Numbered from the stretch's first letter, positions 15,699 through 29,294 are shown. The stretch: 64,000 nucleotides of DNA from Paramecium tetraurelia (GCF_000165425.1 NW_001798957.1:62001-126000); one strand, 5' to 3'. A program made the numbers and translations. The notes: generated by a model from the sequence alone, not told the origin.

Positions 15699-18600
15699 TC
15701 ATTTTTATTATTTTAGAATAATCTTTGAGATCTGTTCTAGTATCTCTTTTACTTTTATTCTGATTTCTTCAGATTTATGCGTTATTATTTACACCAATTA
15801 AGGCATTAGATAAAATAGATGTCCAAATTCACTTTATAGAAGTGATGTCTCAGGATAGGCTATAAAGTCACCACTTAATTATTAGAATAATAGAAATGAA
15901 TTATCAGGAATAGAAATCGATTGAAGATTGTTTAGCAAATCTAAGATTATTTTTTAATTATGCCCTTCATCTCCTATCCCTCTCTCCAATATTTTTTGGC
16001 TTGCATCCAATAAGTATGGTATGACAAATTGATTTTAAGACAAGAGGCATAACTTGTTTATTGCTATCTAAGAGTTGGCAGACATTTCATGTAATTTTTG
16101 TATAAATTACTGAAACTCAGAGGTCTCTGACAATTGGGGATTGCCTCTATAGATTTCTGTTATTAACTCAATCTAATAGAGTTCCAGCGATTGATTTTCT
16201 TGTTGCAGAATCTTGTTCTACCCTTGTTATTTATCTAAAAGGAATCTGTCTGGCAGGATTTGTTGCAATGCTTAAAGGACTTTGAGGGAATCTTCCTTAT
16301 TGGTTTGAAGGTAGGTTTTTGCTCTAGATAAATAGTTCTCAGCCATCATCATATAGATAGACTTATCCTCATTCAGTAGTTCTGAATAGTAAATGTATTG
16401 ATCATTGTTTCTCATTGTAATTAGAATGTATTCGTAGAGTTCTGAAAATTAAAAGAAGTGTTGGATGTTGTTATCCATCATCGTATTGAATTGAGAGAAA
16501 TGCCTTTTCAATAGCATATGCTTATATTTATCATTAGGAGGGTCTTTGATCAGTTCTTTAACGTTATAGATGATTCTTGGTATTAGTTTAGGACTTTGTT
16601 TTGGCAAGGTTTAGGACAAGGTTACTAAAATTTGTTTCGGTGCTAAATTGTCCTCAAAAAAGATTTTATTTTGAATCAAATCAATCTTCATATGAGCAAT
16701 CAATGGGAATTCCAAGATTTTATAGTAGGTGTCAATGACCTACTCTATCAAGATGTCTTTGCTTAATTTGATAATGTCATTTAATAACTCCAAAACATCA
16801 GGAGTTATATGTAGAATGACTGTTTTTAAATACTTGATATCTGAAGAAGGGAAGTTGAAGATCTCTGAAATTTGATTCAAAATCTCATCAAAATTTTAGA
16901 GACAAATTATTGGTTGATATAAAAATAATTCTCTTAATTGCTTCGTTGCTTCCATACTCAATAAAGCCTTGCTCTATTAAAACACAATAATGAAATCGGG
17001 GATCGATTAACGGATTATTGCTTCAATGTCTTAATCTCTAAATAAGATTCAAATATTCATTTACTTATTAGGTGAGGATTCCTCAATGACCAGAAAGTAC
17101 TTTTTGACCAATTTAACAAATGCCTAATAGACACTTTTAACAGTCTCCTCCCATTGTGATACATCAAGTTCTTTGGCTTGATTTTTATCCTAGAACACTT
17201 GGGTGATCTTATGCATTAATTCCAAAAAGATCTCCTCCAAAATCTTCTTCCATTCAAGGTATTAGTTTTATGAATTAAGATGTATGAGTAGATTGCTAAA
17301 TATATGAATAGCTGAATGTCTTATCTCAGGAATTGGATCAAGTGCAATAACTGACAATTTTTGAAATATCTCCTTTAAATTCATTTCTAATTATTCATTT
17401 GTGAGTAGGTTTCCTTATTCCTAATTTGAATTATTTTTGGTGATGTAATCTCCAAGATGCCAAAGCATGTTGCAAATTTAAAAATTGATATTCTACTCAT
17501 CTAAAAGGATAATAATAATGAAGTAATACTTGAATTTGATTTGAAATTATCAATGATATCGAATAATTAAAAGATTTATTTGCCATCCAAATTAGACAAA
17601 AATTAATTAATGATCTATTCAGTGCATCCCAGTCCTTATTTAACAAATAATGTGGTTTATTCTGAACTAATATTTAATAATAAAATTAAGATGGAATCCC
17701 AACCCTTATTTGAGACTTCATGACCATTATTTTGAATCATCTTCAGTATATTAGCGAGAATGATCTCCTTAATATCATTCAATCTTAATGTGCACATGTC
17801 CACCCATGGCTAAAATAGAGTTTATTGATATATAGAATCCTTGTTAGACCATTTGTCCTTAATAAATTGTTGGTTGTTTTGTTGTTGGTTCTTTTTATAG
17901 AATTTAGTTAAATATTCGAAACCATAAAAGATAATTTAAGATAAAGTATCGGCTGCATTCAAAACTAAGTTGGTATTACGTGATGATATTACCGATATAA
18001 AATGAGCAATTATCAATTCCCAAAATACATCTAACCTAAAAACGTTAAATTTAATTAATTCAACCAATTTTGAAAGTGAAAAATACTTCTTCTATTCTCC
18101 AAATTGCACATTTGATTTTTTCTAATCCATCGTCTATTGCTATTCCAAACACTCAATCGTTATCTGATTAATAGCATCCATGACAGTAATCAGATGTTCA
18201 TTGCCATAAGTAGGACTTTAAGAGAACAACTAATCCAGACTTTGGAATAGGATTGTGATGTCGAAGGTCTTGATCTACTCCTCCTAACTTGAATTTTTGG
18301 CTAGCCTATTCCTTAAGTAATGGTTTTCGCACTCTTCAAAGGTCTTAAAGATGCAAATCCAACTGCTGCATTCCAATAAGTCTAAGGCATTTTATTAATA
18401 ATCATACTTCCTAAACAGTTTGCTATGTTCAATACCATTTTGTTTATTTGGATATGTTTCTTCGCAAACTCCTCTCCCTGCATTGGTTTACAGAACTCGC
18501 AAATAGTTTTGATGAAAGCACTCTATGCAGATTTCATTTAGGTGGATCCCACGATGTTGATGTACTGTTAGAAAGCAATCAACAGATTTTGCAAGGTCTA

Positions 18601-20096
18601 CTCATCCAGTTCCTTCAACAACAGGTATTTGATTGCCCTCAAATTGTGTTTCCAAGTCAATTCTATGAGTTGACTAAATTTGTCATTTGATTATAATTTT
18701 ATTAGGTTTCCTAGTTATATTTTTTATTGATCTGCATAAACACATAATGAATTTGCAAATCGTGATTAAAATTCACTTAACATTCTACAAACTAAACCAT
18801 TATCACTAGGATATACTTCGCTATTATCTACTAAATTGATTGTAGGATGAGCCAATTCGACCAATCTTTTCCATTCAGCTTCACTTGGCTCCTACACTTC
18901 CTTAGCCAAGTTTGACAAAGTTGTTATAATCTCCAATATGATATTCTATATTATAATTCAATGATATATTTACTTTTTCGTTGCTGAGTGATTAAACCAG
19001 TTTATTCAAAAATACTTGATTCTAAACAAAATATATCAATGTTTAAAAAGCTAAGTTTTTATTAATGGAGTGTTCATTTTGTTTAATTTGACTTATCAAA
19101 ATAGTCCAAACCACTTCTGACTGCTCATTCTCCACCAATATTTTTAGACATTTATAGGTTTCAATGACTACCTAACTTCTTAACAAGGGAGTAGTAATGA
19201 TTTTCTTTAAAATTAAAATTAGATTATCTGTTAATAACTCTGATATTGTTTTGTACTATATGAAGAACTTCCCCATGCTGGTAAGAAAATTGTTGATGCT
19301 TGTCAAACCGAACTCTCTATCCAAAGGAACCAAAATAGGATACCAGTGTGGTCTGACATTATCACTTAATTTGATTAAATCAGATAACATAGAATGCAAA
19401 TTCTGAAATTCCTTTGAATGATCAATTGGTTAGGCCATTTATTATTAATTCTGCTCTTGTTGATTATCCAAATCTAAGACAATGTTCATTTCATCAAAGC
19501 CCTGTCCTGCTATTATTAATTGAGTTGAATCTGAAAGCAATTCGATTAGTCTTTATAAGGAAGTGGCAGCTGGTCCATGAATGATAGGAATCTTAGAGTT
19601 CTTCATATACAGGACTAGGGTTAAGCACTAGAAATGAGATTAAAATTCTACTTTTTCAACAAAACTATAATTGCCGAAATTGATGAAATCCTAATGGACA
19701 AAGGTATTGAAACTTTAGATGAGCTTATAATAGAGTTCCTCTTTCTGGATGTCTTTGATTTTCAAAAAGTAGTCAAGGACATCTTCTATCATTTAAATCT
19801 ATAAATTAGGAGTGTGCCATTACATCGTTAATAACTTTCAAATTGATTAGCTTGAGAAGGAAGGATATAAAGGAAGTGTGAAACTTGGCTGATCTCAATT
19901 GTCCTTGAGCTGGGATTAGACACTTTTGTATTTCTGCTCTGGGAATGTCTTGCACACCATTTTTTTTATTCTCTTCCAATACTCTCTAAAAGTTATTGAG
20001 AGCATCCTTCATGGGAATGTACTTTTTTTTCGAAGAAAGGGATTGCCTAATGAAAGCGATTTCTCGCAAGGCCAATTAAACTCTAGATTCTTGCAT
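15699..20096 (-). CDS. MON2-like large trafficking protein (Sec7/BIG-related DCB-HUS family)
   Basis: A long minus-strand gene from ATG (complement 20094-20096) to TGA (complement 15699-15701), of the order of 1400 codons. One clear intron removes 25 nt near 19808-19832 (NLKVIND joins IQMIEDVLDYF); others probably exist and were not all traced. The N-terminus (LREIAFIRQSLSSKKKYIPM) looks like a DCB domain and is followed by HUS-like helical text (RLIELLSDSTQLIIAGQGF). The middle and C-terminus are armadillo-like helices without a Sec7 catalytic domain. This matches MON2, which works at the trans-Golgi/endosome. The assignment rests on overall pattern, so BIG-type relatives remain possible. 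The upstream gene's stop lies 1 nt from this ATG; the 3' end converges on the SNF2 gene with 75 bp between stops. Confidence 0.6.
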
Positions 20097-20097
20097 T

Positions 20098-23004
20098 TCA
20101 AATAAGTAATTGAAATAATTTATTCAATTCTTTTTATATACTCTTGCCTAGGTCACTCTTGGTAAGTTCATTGAGATAGGATTGGATATGAATTTCTTAA
20201 TCCTGTTGTAACCCCCTCTGGATACTAAATAAAATGGTTGTAATATGAATATAATTTTGTTTCCATTTCTTAAAGATATCCATAATCATTTTGCAAGCAC
20301 TGAATTGGAGATCCCTAAGTTACTTATTTTTTTTATCTTTGAGTTATTTTGAGATTTCGATATGCTTATCAATATGCTCAACAATAGTGTCATCATTCCC
20401 TTGACATAATTGCAGAAGCACCTTCGATAACAGTCCAATCTATTGAGCCCCATGTTTAGTTGTCTATTATTTATTATTCCTATTAACTAAATGATGAAGT
20501 AACTCGCAAATTTGTTTAGTATTCCGTTCCAATTTGCAAGTACTACTTAAGAAACCTTCATTAATTATTTCGAAATCATGAAATGGAATTTCTAAGTCTC
20601 TCATTAAAGTGCCAAGAGAACTAAATAAAGCATCCATTTCATTATTGTTGTTGTAGATAGTAAATAAAAGATCTTTGAGTCTTTTACGTAATCCTGTGTT
20701 GCTTAACTAAGTTATAGATTCAATTATTTTCAAGGAGAAGCCCTGATTCAACACTTAATCCAATAAACTACACAATTCTTCACCATCCCCATAAGATGAT
20801 TTACTTAATTGACTTAGCATACTCCTATTCTTACTTTTGTTGTGTCTTGTTGATTGTGAATTATAATTACTACATACTGAATTAAAACATTTAATTAATT
20901 TGTCATCTAATCCGACTGAGAATCGACTATGAACTTCACTTGTTCGAGTTGTGAAATTCGATTAGCATTTCTTCAAAGTTTCATTCTCCTCTTAAACTGT
21001 CTCCAAATCTTATAAAGACTTTGCAAACAATGATGTTAATTGAGCAATTTATTCATTCATTGAATTTATTTGGTTTGATTATAGTGTAATCTTATCATTC
21101 ATTTATTAGCTCAAACTCAACAACTCCTTCCTTTAATCGTCTATAATTTTATATTCTTCCTGCAACTTATTATATTGTTCATTCAATTTATCGTACTCTT
21201 CGTTATTAGTAGCCTTATTTTTCAATAAAACTACTTCAGTTTCTTTCTATTGTAACTAATAAAGCAAGTCTCGTTTATGACTAAAATCTATAAGAGTTTC
21301 TATTAATTGCTCATAGTCAAATTCTTAAATCTCATTCTCTTGATTCAATGATTAGGCAACTGCCAATAACTCTGAAATTGGTTTTTTATAATTTTAATTC
21401 ATTATCAATTTTAAAGCCACTTTATACTTGTTTAATTAGTCTTCCAATTTATTGATTATATCGGTCTACAAAGCTAAATTCTACTCATATTTAGTATTCT
21501 GATCGATTAGATAATATTCGACGGCTTCCTAGAGTGACTTGACTTTCTCAAAACTTTGTTGCTGTAGTTTCCTCCATAATTTCAACATTGAATCTTCCCT
21601 CTTACATTGTTCTTCCAATAATTTTTGGTAATAATCTATGGATGTTACTGGCAGGATGCTTTATTAGATCATTTGCTTATTTGATGTTTGGAGTGGGGAT
21701 GAATAAAGACTTCTTCTCTCTTTTTTCCTTTAGATTACAAATTAATTTAGTTATGCTATTTCTTCAATCTGTTTAGATATGATGTGTTTCTGCTATGTAA
21801 TTGATTTAGTCAATTCTGCATTTCTAAGTTAGACATTGTATTTACTTTAACAACTCAGAGTCCAAACTATTTTAAGTTTGAATTTGCATATTGTTCACTA
21901 CATTCAATAGTTTCTCCTTTTCTTCCATGTTCTTATTAAGGAGATGTTAAATGTCTGAAATAACAGAGAGCAACTCATTCTATTATTGTTCATTAAGAGT
22001 ACTCAGGAATTTGGTTAATCCACTATGTCTTTCTAAGTTCACTTGATAGTTATTAAACATTTTAAAAAAATAATCGTTTAATAATTTGAAATACTAATTA
22101 TTGTCATTAAAATATAAATACTCTTAAAAGCCATCAATTTAGTCTTCTTTTCTTAATTGTCTTTGTAAAATATTAAATGTTGTATCTGAAACAGGTTTCC
22201 ACATTAGTTTTGCCCTCTTTTGTTACTCCATAACTCCACAGACAATTTCCAAAGAACTCTTTACAAAAAATACTACCAATATCACTTTGAATGAAGAGAT
22301 CAAGTTTTTGTTTGGAGATTCTCTCAGATTTCATTTCAAGAAATCTCTTGATTTCTGGGTTATTTAATATCATTTTAATTTCAGGATCTTCCGAATCTTT
22401 CACTACACTTGTTATGAAGTCCTTGATGCGTCGAGCTAAACATTTTGGAAGATTCTTGGTTTCCCCAGGAAATTTTGTAGGCACTCTAGTTGAGACAAGA
22501 GTTCTCTATCTATTATCAATTCTATGTTCTTATTCAGAAGGTGTCTAATCAACAATAAAGCCCTCATTAGAAAATAATTATTAATTTTGATCTTAACTAT
22601 AAATCTCAGATAGATACCACTATCAAAATTTACATTGTCAGTTCCTTAATACTATTCATTGTTATATACCTATTCATCACTTAAACCAGGTTGTTCTTGA
22701 AATAATAAGCTTAGATAAGTACCTATTTCTTCAGCATCATAACTCTGAACCTCTTCAACCTAAACATCATCATTGTGAAACTTGAGCTATTAATTGTAAC
22801 CTTGTAATTATAAAACTCAGATAAATACCACAATCGTCCTCCTAATAGTTATTTAATTGTTGTTATTCTAAGATAAACTAAAGTATTATTACTATCTATT
22901 GAACCTTACTAAATTTTATCAGTATCCCCTTCACATTTTTTTACAAGCTACCCTTCTTGATTAATAGAGGGTTCCAAACTTTCCACTACTATTTTCTTTT
23001 CCAT
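20098..23004 (-). CDS. Large coiled-coil protein, unknown function
   Basis: From ATG (complement 23002-23004) to TGA (complement 20098-20100). The N-terminal 150 codons are acidic and Gln-rich and need two or more small introns that I could not place exactly; two similar YLSE(F/I)Y segments near 22610 and 22800 suggest an internal duplication. A conserved-looking block follows (ARRIKDFITSVVKDSEDPEI), then several hundred residues of heptad-rich coiled coil. The C-terminus is helical (LQQDQEIHIQSYLNEL). It is probably cytoskeletal or a tether by composition only. Lying head-to-tail with the MON2-like gene and 1 nt from its ATG, it may share a transcript or represent a split gene model. Confidence 0.6.
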
Positions 23005-24335
23005 AATTTTTAATTATAATAATAATGAAAATCAAATGACAAGTTATGAATCATCTATTTACAAGGATTAAATCTTTCTCCAAATTCTATTACCTAATAA
23101 ATTACCTCATTTTAGACCAAGTAGAATATTTTTCCTTTTGCTTCTAATATCTATTCTCAATCAATCTATGAATAGAAATTACTCAATTATGATATATAAT
23201 AATAAAAAGTTAATAATTAATATCACATTGTATCTCCATGAACCTTAATTGCTCTAAATCAATTTAATAGTATTTTTGAACAGACTTACATGACATAATC
23301 CTACTCCTAAAATTTCATTAAAATTTTTTAACTTTTCTTTATTATTTTAGTACTATTTGATCAGAGGACTCTTATTATTCGATTCCTATAAGATGATCTT
23401 CGATCCTAGTAGATCAGATGCAGTTTTTGGCTTTCCAAAACTCACAAATTTCACAAAAATCATACAAAAAATTAAACAGAAAGTTATAGCTTTCCCAACT
23501 GCACGCTTAGCCAATTTAGATATTTAAGTTGACTTAAAAGAAATTAGAGCATAGCATGGTTGAGCTTAAACCCACATTATAACTACTTTGAGAATTTCTG
23601 ATTCTTAATTCTATATTTTTAAGCATAATTCAAGAAAAATTGTCATTCAGTTTAACCAAAAATTACAAGAGAACTCTTAACCAGTAAACTAGTCCTCTTC
23701 ATATAATATTAAGAAACGTTAATTATATGTATCTGAAAGAGTAGAAAGGTGTAATAATGTGTTAAGCAGAATTGTAAGAGAACAGGATAATAATTATTAA
23801 TTTTAACCATTTGATGTCTTATTTGATTGACTCTCACTTAAACTCTTCACATTTTACTCAATAAAGTGTTATTATAAAATCCTCATCCTTAAATAACAAA
23901 TACCTTTAAGTTATATTGCTTGGACGCATCTTATAAAATATCCAATTCATGAGCTATGTTATTATATTCTGTGGTATGATCAAACCCTTTAAAAGCTTTC
24001 TAAATTTTTTGACATTCCAATCCTTTTTAACTTATTAAGCATTTAGAAATTCACAGCAGAACCTGTCATATCTTCATTTGAATCTCAGTAAATACTATAA
24101 TATTCACATGCATCTCTTTTATATCTTCTTATTATGAGAACTAATCATAACTCTTAATTTTTCATACAATTTGAGTTTATATGCCAACTTAATTTTTCAG
24201 ATGTTAACAATAATTGATAATTTAGTATGGCTTTGCTGTTTCTTTATATTATGTTTTATGATTCTAGGGATTTTATAAATCATTTTTATGAATCTATTGG
24301 ATTATTTAAACATGTTAAACTTATATTTTAATATT
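23005..24335. other. 1.3-kb stretch without an intact gene; two relic coding pieces
   Basis: Plus strand 23393-23830: an otherwise open 146-codon frame from an ATG contains one internal TGA near 23564; its text is protein-like (KIVIQFNQKLQENSQ, SERVERCNNVLSRIV). Minus strand about 23890-24240: frames reading FCCEFLNAQQVKKDW and KAFKGFDHTTEYNNIAHELD look coding but sit in different phases with an in-frame TGA upstream. Both look like fossils of ordinary host genes; an unrecognised intron could rescue either. Confidence 0.35.
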
Positions 24336-26425
24336 TCAATATTTTTGGTATGGATATCCTGGATTGTTCTAATTTGAAGATTGGGCTCTCCATTGGTTTA
24401 AATGTTAAACGATTCCATCTTAGAACTCCTTGAAAGTGATTTCATGGCTTCGGTCAACATCAAAAATCCAAAATGCCTGGCTAATATCTTGATCTGTTAA
24501 TTGACTATCGATTTTCCTATGGAATAAGATTAGTTAATCGGAATACCTGAGCATAACTCCAAACTCCTTCACATCCAAGGTTTGTGAGTCTGATTTATCA
24601 TACTTTCTGAATAAATCGAAAATGTTGATATTATATTTTTCAATAGCAATAACCAATTTTTAGATGGTCATCATGGCTCTTTCTTAAGCTAAATTTTGAG
24701 GTGTGGGATATTAGTGATTTGGTACATAAGCTGGAGGTTGTTGATAGCCTTGATTGTACTATTATGAATTGTTCATTTGAGGATAGGGTGGTTGTGGTTA
24801 AATAGGGTAATTTTGTTAACTTTAAGAGGCAGTCATGGGCTACTAACCTGGAGGATATTGATATTATTGATATTATTATTGTGGATAATACTATTATTGT
24901 TATGGTGGATATTATTAATATTATTATGGATAGTGCTAGGATGGTTATATTGGTTATGATACTTATTACTATTATAGGGACTGTTAATTTGAATATTATT
25001 TTTAATATTGTTATTGTTATTGATATTGATTTACTATTTATTATGAATGTTAAGTAGGAGATGTGCTTTATTATTATTATGTCTATGAATTATCAAATTC
25101 TGGTACAGGTTAATCCGAATTGTTGGGATTAACCTTTGGCATTTCCAAAGTACCTCTTCTTGAAAAATTAGATTTAGGCTGGTTTCTCATGGACATTTAA
25201 ACTTGATTCTCCTCTAACCATTTTTTGAATTCATTCAACTCAATAGAGTTACTTCCATCCAGATCTATTTTATTGAACATGTATTCGATCTCTTCTCTCT
25301 CCAATTTTGGATCAATCTCATGCAACAACAACGTTAATCTAATAAAATTACTCAGAATACTCTTTCATATCAAGTGACTTATCTCCTGATTTGTCATACT
25401 TGTTGAACACCTTTTCTAAATCAATCTTATCCTTCATAACTTTAAATCTCAGATCTTAAACCAAAAACATTGCCTTATCTTCCAGTTGCTTGGCTTGATT
25501 CGTGTAAAATGAAAAACTCTAGCAAAAACAAGGATGTCTATACAATTGATCCCAACCCAATCTGTCCTTCTCTTGCAATTGCAGACATCCTTTGAGCATG
25601 TCTATGATTTAAGGGTCGACATTTTTATCCTGAGGGAATTTCAGAGGCTGGGAGGTGATATTCTTCACTAATTCTGGGATGGATCTAGCAGTCCAAGGAG
25701 CTAGGAGATTATCTGGGAATTGATTACTTTGTCCGAAGAGAGTCTCATAGAAGATGAAGCCCAGGGACCAAATATCACTCTTAGAAGTGTATTTCTCAGC
25801 CTTCAGTAATTGGAGAGACTGATAGAGAGGTGTACCGACAATAGACTCTATCATCTATTTCCTAAAGTTATCGATGGCTTTGGAAAATCCGAAATCTAGA
25901 AATAGCGTTAGGACATGATATCTTACCTGCAATTTTATAAATGCCCTTGCTTATAAGGATGTTAGCTGGCTTTAAGTCGCGATGAATGATTCCCTTCTTC
26001 ACTAATTCCATCATGCCAAGAAGAACGTCCACAAAAAATTACATGGCTTCCTTCTGAGGTAAGAATTTCCTCTTTTTCAATTGACTAAGTATAATTCAAA
26101 TGTTACTGTTGGAAATCTCCACCGTCGCAATATTCCTAGACTATATAGTAATTGTTCGGTGTTTCAAGCACATCAATTAGCTTGACAACATTGTTACCCT
26201 ACAGGAAACCCATGATCTTGATTTCATTCAATAACCCGTCTCTCAAATATTCATCCTCATTAATGACTGCCTTTTTGAGCATCTTTATAGCTACCCATTC
26301 CTTTGTTTTTTCATCCTAACCTTTAAAGACCTAAAAGTGCTGAGTTCTATTACTTGTCCATAAGATCCCTCTCCCAACATGTCACTCATCTTGAAGACAA
26401 ATCGATCGACCTTCTTTTCTCCCAT
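24336..26425 (-). CDS. Protein kinase with two EF-hand pairs split by a Gln/Pro-rich linker
   Basis: ATG (complement 26423-26425) to TGA (complement 24336-24338); five introns (23, 22, 31, 22 and 30 nt) give exactly 654 codons. Kinase domain at residues about 10-270: GEGSYGQVF, VAIKMLKK, HRDLKPAN, ADFGFSK, SDIWSLGFIFYE. The activation segment ends GTPLYQSLQLL, so the usual APE is replaced. EF-hand loops DKSGDKSLDMKE and DLDGSNSIELNE follow, then about 130 residues dominated by Gln, Tyr and Pro encoded largely by TAA/TAG, then a second EF pair (DKSDSQTLDVKE, DVDRSHEITFKE). Reminiscent of ciliate CDPKs, but with the EF-hands separated. Expected to be a cytosolic Ca2+-regulated Ser/Thr kinase. 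An uninterrupted (TA)n tract lies about 12 bp upstream. Confidence 0.85.
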
Positions 26426-26436
26426 TTTATTTAAAT

Positions 26437-26453
26437 TATATATATATATATAT
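26437..26453. promoter_or_regulatory. (TA)n tract in the 34-bp gap between two minus-strand genes
   Basis: Alternating T/A over about 17 bp lies just upstream of the kinase ATG (complement 26425) and downstream of the neighbouring gene's stop (complement 26460). Position and composition suit a core promoter/TATA-like element, but this is inference from location only. Confidence 0.35.
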
Positions 26454-26459
26454 CAATTT

Positions 26460-28360
26460 TCACTAAAATTCATTGTATCCAAAAACCCAATTGGATTACC
26501 ATGGATTGATGCACAAATTGCCATGTGAGCCTCTCTAAACGACAATCAAGATAATCAACAATACTAAGAAGGCTATGCTCAGCCAAAATGCCCAAGTAAC
26601 CCAAAGGCCAATAGTAGAATATTATGAATAAGCGAAATTATGCAATTGTTAAATAGCCTAAAAATAAAATACAAGGACTTACATTTTTGATTCCTTTATC
26701 ATTGAAGCACTCATTATCCAATTATGACTTGAATCTTGAATCTACATTTCTCAAACCATCCTAAACAATCAGATCACAATACTTACATCACCACTCAAGT
26801 TATAGAAATAGAGGGATCCAAATACGATGCACAATATAGCTACAATGACAGCAACAAGAATCAAAATCTTTGGTTACTTTATTTATGACACATTCAAACT
26901 TTGGAAATTCTAAATATGATATTAAAATATACTCTGCTTCTAATTAAATAAAGATAAACAAACAACACTATTCCGACTACACAAATCCAAAAGATTATGA
27001 TGCTGAACCATCTTCTGTATGTGTAGATATCTTCACTGTCCTCCACAATCTAATTGACATCGCCTGGTGAAAGTGTGCTGCATTCAGAAGTTGGATTCAC
27101 TGTTATTCTTCTGATACCTTCCAATGTGTATGAATCAGATTCAACCTCGTATGACAAGTATCCTGGGATTCCATGGAGTGTTGATAATATTCCATTTTAG
27201 TCGTGAACCTTCTTTGCTGTGAGAGTATCAATCTTAACAGCTTCATTTTAGAAGTTACCAAAATCATCACAACCAGTTGCTGGCTTCTTCAATAATGGAT
27301 ATGATTATTAAGACTCAAAGGCTGTTGTGGTGATATCATTGAAACATGGAGCTGAATTCTTGTTTTATTCTGAATTTCCAGGGATAATTTAAAATTAGAC
27401 AATTGGAATTCCATCATATGATTTTCTATACCATTTGTCACCAATCTTCACTACTTAAGTGTTCAATGATATGGGATCTGAATCTGTGGTTGGATCATAA
27501 CTTAATAATGTCAAATCTGAAAGTGGGCAGCTCTTTGTAAGATCTCCGCCAGTTGGAACACAAACGTTACCACATTTCTTGTATCCTTCAGAACAACTAT
27601 TGCCATTCAATTTTGACCAGCCTACTGTTAGTTTCTGACAGATTCTTCCCCCATTCCAAGTTTAAAATGATTTAGAATCTTGACTGTCTATTGAATCACA
27701 TCCACTTCTAGCCCAACAAAATCCTTCCTTCTTGATTTATTTATCACAAATGCATCCAGAATTAATTCCTGGCCATTCTCCCAAAGTTGATATAGTGAAT
27801 CCTTCAGGACATAATTCTGTCACTGCTTTGTGTTAGAAATGGCTGTGCATACTTGATGAACTTACAGTATGTGGAGCTACTATATCAGCTATTGGGGTTA
27901 ATGCTTAATTGTGACTAAATGATTTCAAGACATTGTTAATTGGTTCCTGATTAAAATCTCTGTTTTATTGAGCTATTATCATGCTCATAAAGCATAATAT
28001 AGCCACAAAGAAAAGGATTGGAATGAAATACACACACCAATCAATACAATAAGATCCTTTACTTTTAATTGTCGAAACTTATTAAAATGCCACTGGATTT
28101 TAATGAATTGTTGGAGATTAAACCTAACCAGTAGTAATAACTTTGTGTTCATACACAGTTTATGTGCCTTATTGAGGTGTCTACTATATGTAGCTGCTTT
28201 AGGGTTGTTATTAAAAACCTAAAGAACCCCCCTATGCTTTTGGAGGACTTCTCTAAGCATATGTGTCTACTCCTTAATATTAAGGAGGAAACACTTGTTA
28301 TTGTTGTTGTTATTAGACACCAAACATTGTTGGCTGCTATTGATTTCGATTATCAAACAT
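26460..28360 (-). CDS. Cysteine-rich multi-pass membrane protein
   Basis: 608 residues from ATG (complement 28358-28360) to TGA (complement 26460-26462) after removing introns of 23, 26 and 25 nt. A cytosolic Gln/Pro-rich N-terminus of about 125 residues precedes a first transmembrane helix (VYFIPILFFVAILCFMSMII). A Cys-rich ectodomain follows (CPEGF, GCICDKQ, CWARSGC, CSEGYKKCGNVCVP) and continues to about residue 450. Three more hydrophobic helices follow, including FSIIIFWICVVGIVLFVYLY, ILVAVIVAILCIVFGSLY and WAFWLSIAFLVLLIILIVV. The ectodomain pattern suggests a disulfide-rich surface protein. I do not recognise the family. Its stop is 34 bp from the next gene's ATG. Confidence 0.78.
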
Positions 28361-28492
28361 AAAATAAAATTTATTTTTGAAAAATAAAATTTATTGGAGA
28401 ATAATAATGATATGTGCTTAACCCCCCTTTTCAAGGATCAGTTGAATTTCTTTTGATGAGAAATTAATTTTAAATAAATAAAAAATAACTAA

Positions 28493-29294
28493 TCATTCAT
28501 TTTTTCGTCCAAACAATAGCTTTTTTGATTAATTCATGTAAAATCTCCTCGAAGATCTTGTGCTTTCGACAAAACTGCTCATTTTGTTCGGAGACATGGA
28601 TGACTTCTGAGGTGTTTCAAACTCACTGAAGTCATCGTATTGCAAATTCTTAGTTGTCATCAAATCATTGAAATCTTTCATGAGTCCTTGCATGATTGCA
28701 CGTAATTTACATAAGTATTTCTATTTTTTTAATTTAATCTTTTATTTCTCATCTTGAAATATCTCAGAAGCCTTTATATAATTCTTCTAGATCTTCGGAG
28801 CCTCCTAATAGAACTTTACCAAATCATTCAATTCCTCCTGACTTATTGAATGCACATCATTCACATTTCTCAATGAATCCAACTCCTGGTTTTTATTTTC
28901 TTGCAAAGCATTATAGCTATCCAATAATTTTTCATTCTCACCATCCAACATGCTCTTCAAATCGCTTTTAATGCTTGTAAATCTATATTATATACAAGAA
29001 AGACAATTCTCTAATTCTTTCTCAATTTGCTTCTCCAAATCCTATTGAACTTCATTTGCAATCGGTTGGAATTCGATTTAATCAAATTAATCCAACTTTT
29101 GTTTCACTTAATCATGAAATTATTCAACAGTCTTCCTTTAATGAGTAACATGATCTTCCAAAAAACAATCAGCACAACCTTGTCACATTAAGTAAAATAC
29201 CAATCTTTTGTTAAGTCTAACAAATTGGATCTACACAAATATATTTGTTTTTCTGTGAATCATGGTTTGGGTTTTAACAGTTGATTAAATCCAT
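28493..29294 (-). CDS. B-box-like zinc-binding coiled-coil protein
   Basis: 259 residues from ATG (complement 29292-29294) to TGA (complement 28493-28495), with one 22-nt intron ending in AAG. N-terminal Cys/His series: C6, N-H, C, C (ICVDPICQTQQ), then GCADCFLEDHVTH, fitting a B-box zinc site. The remainder is charged helix typical of a coiled coil (QDLEKQIEKELENC, KSMLDGENEKLLDSY), ending in a Ser-rich basic tail (SSMSPNKMSSFVESTRSSRR) that could be phosphorylated. Same overall design as 1021-2131, without obvious close similarity. Function unknown. Confidence 0.72.
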
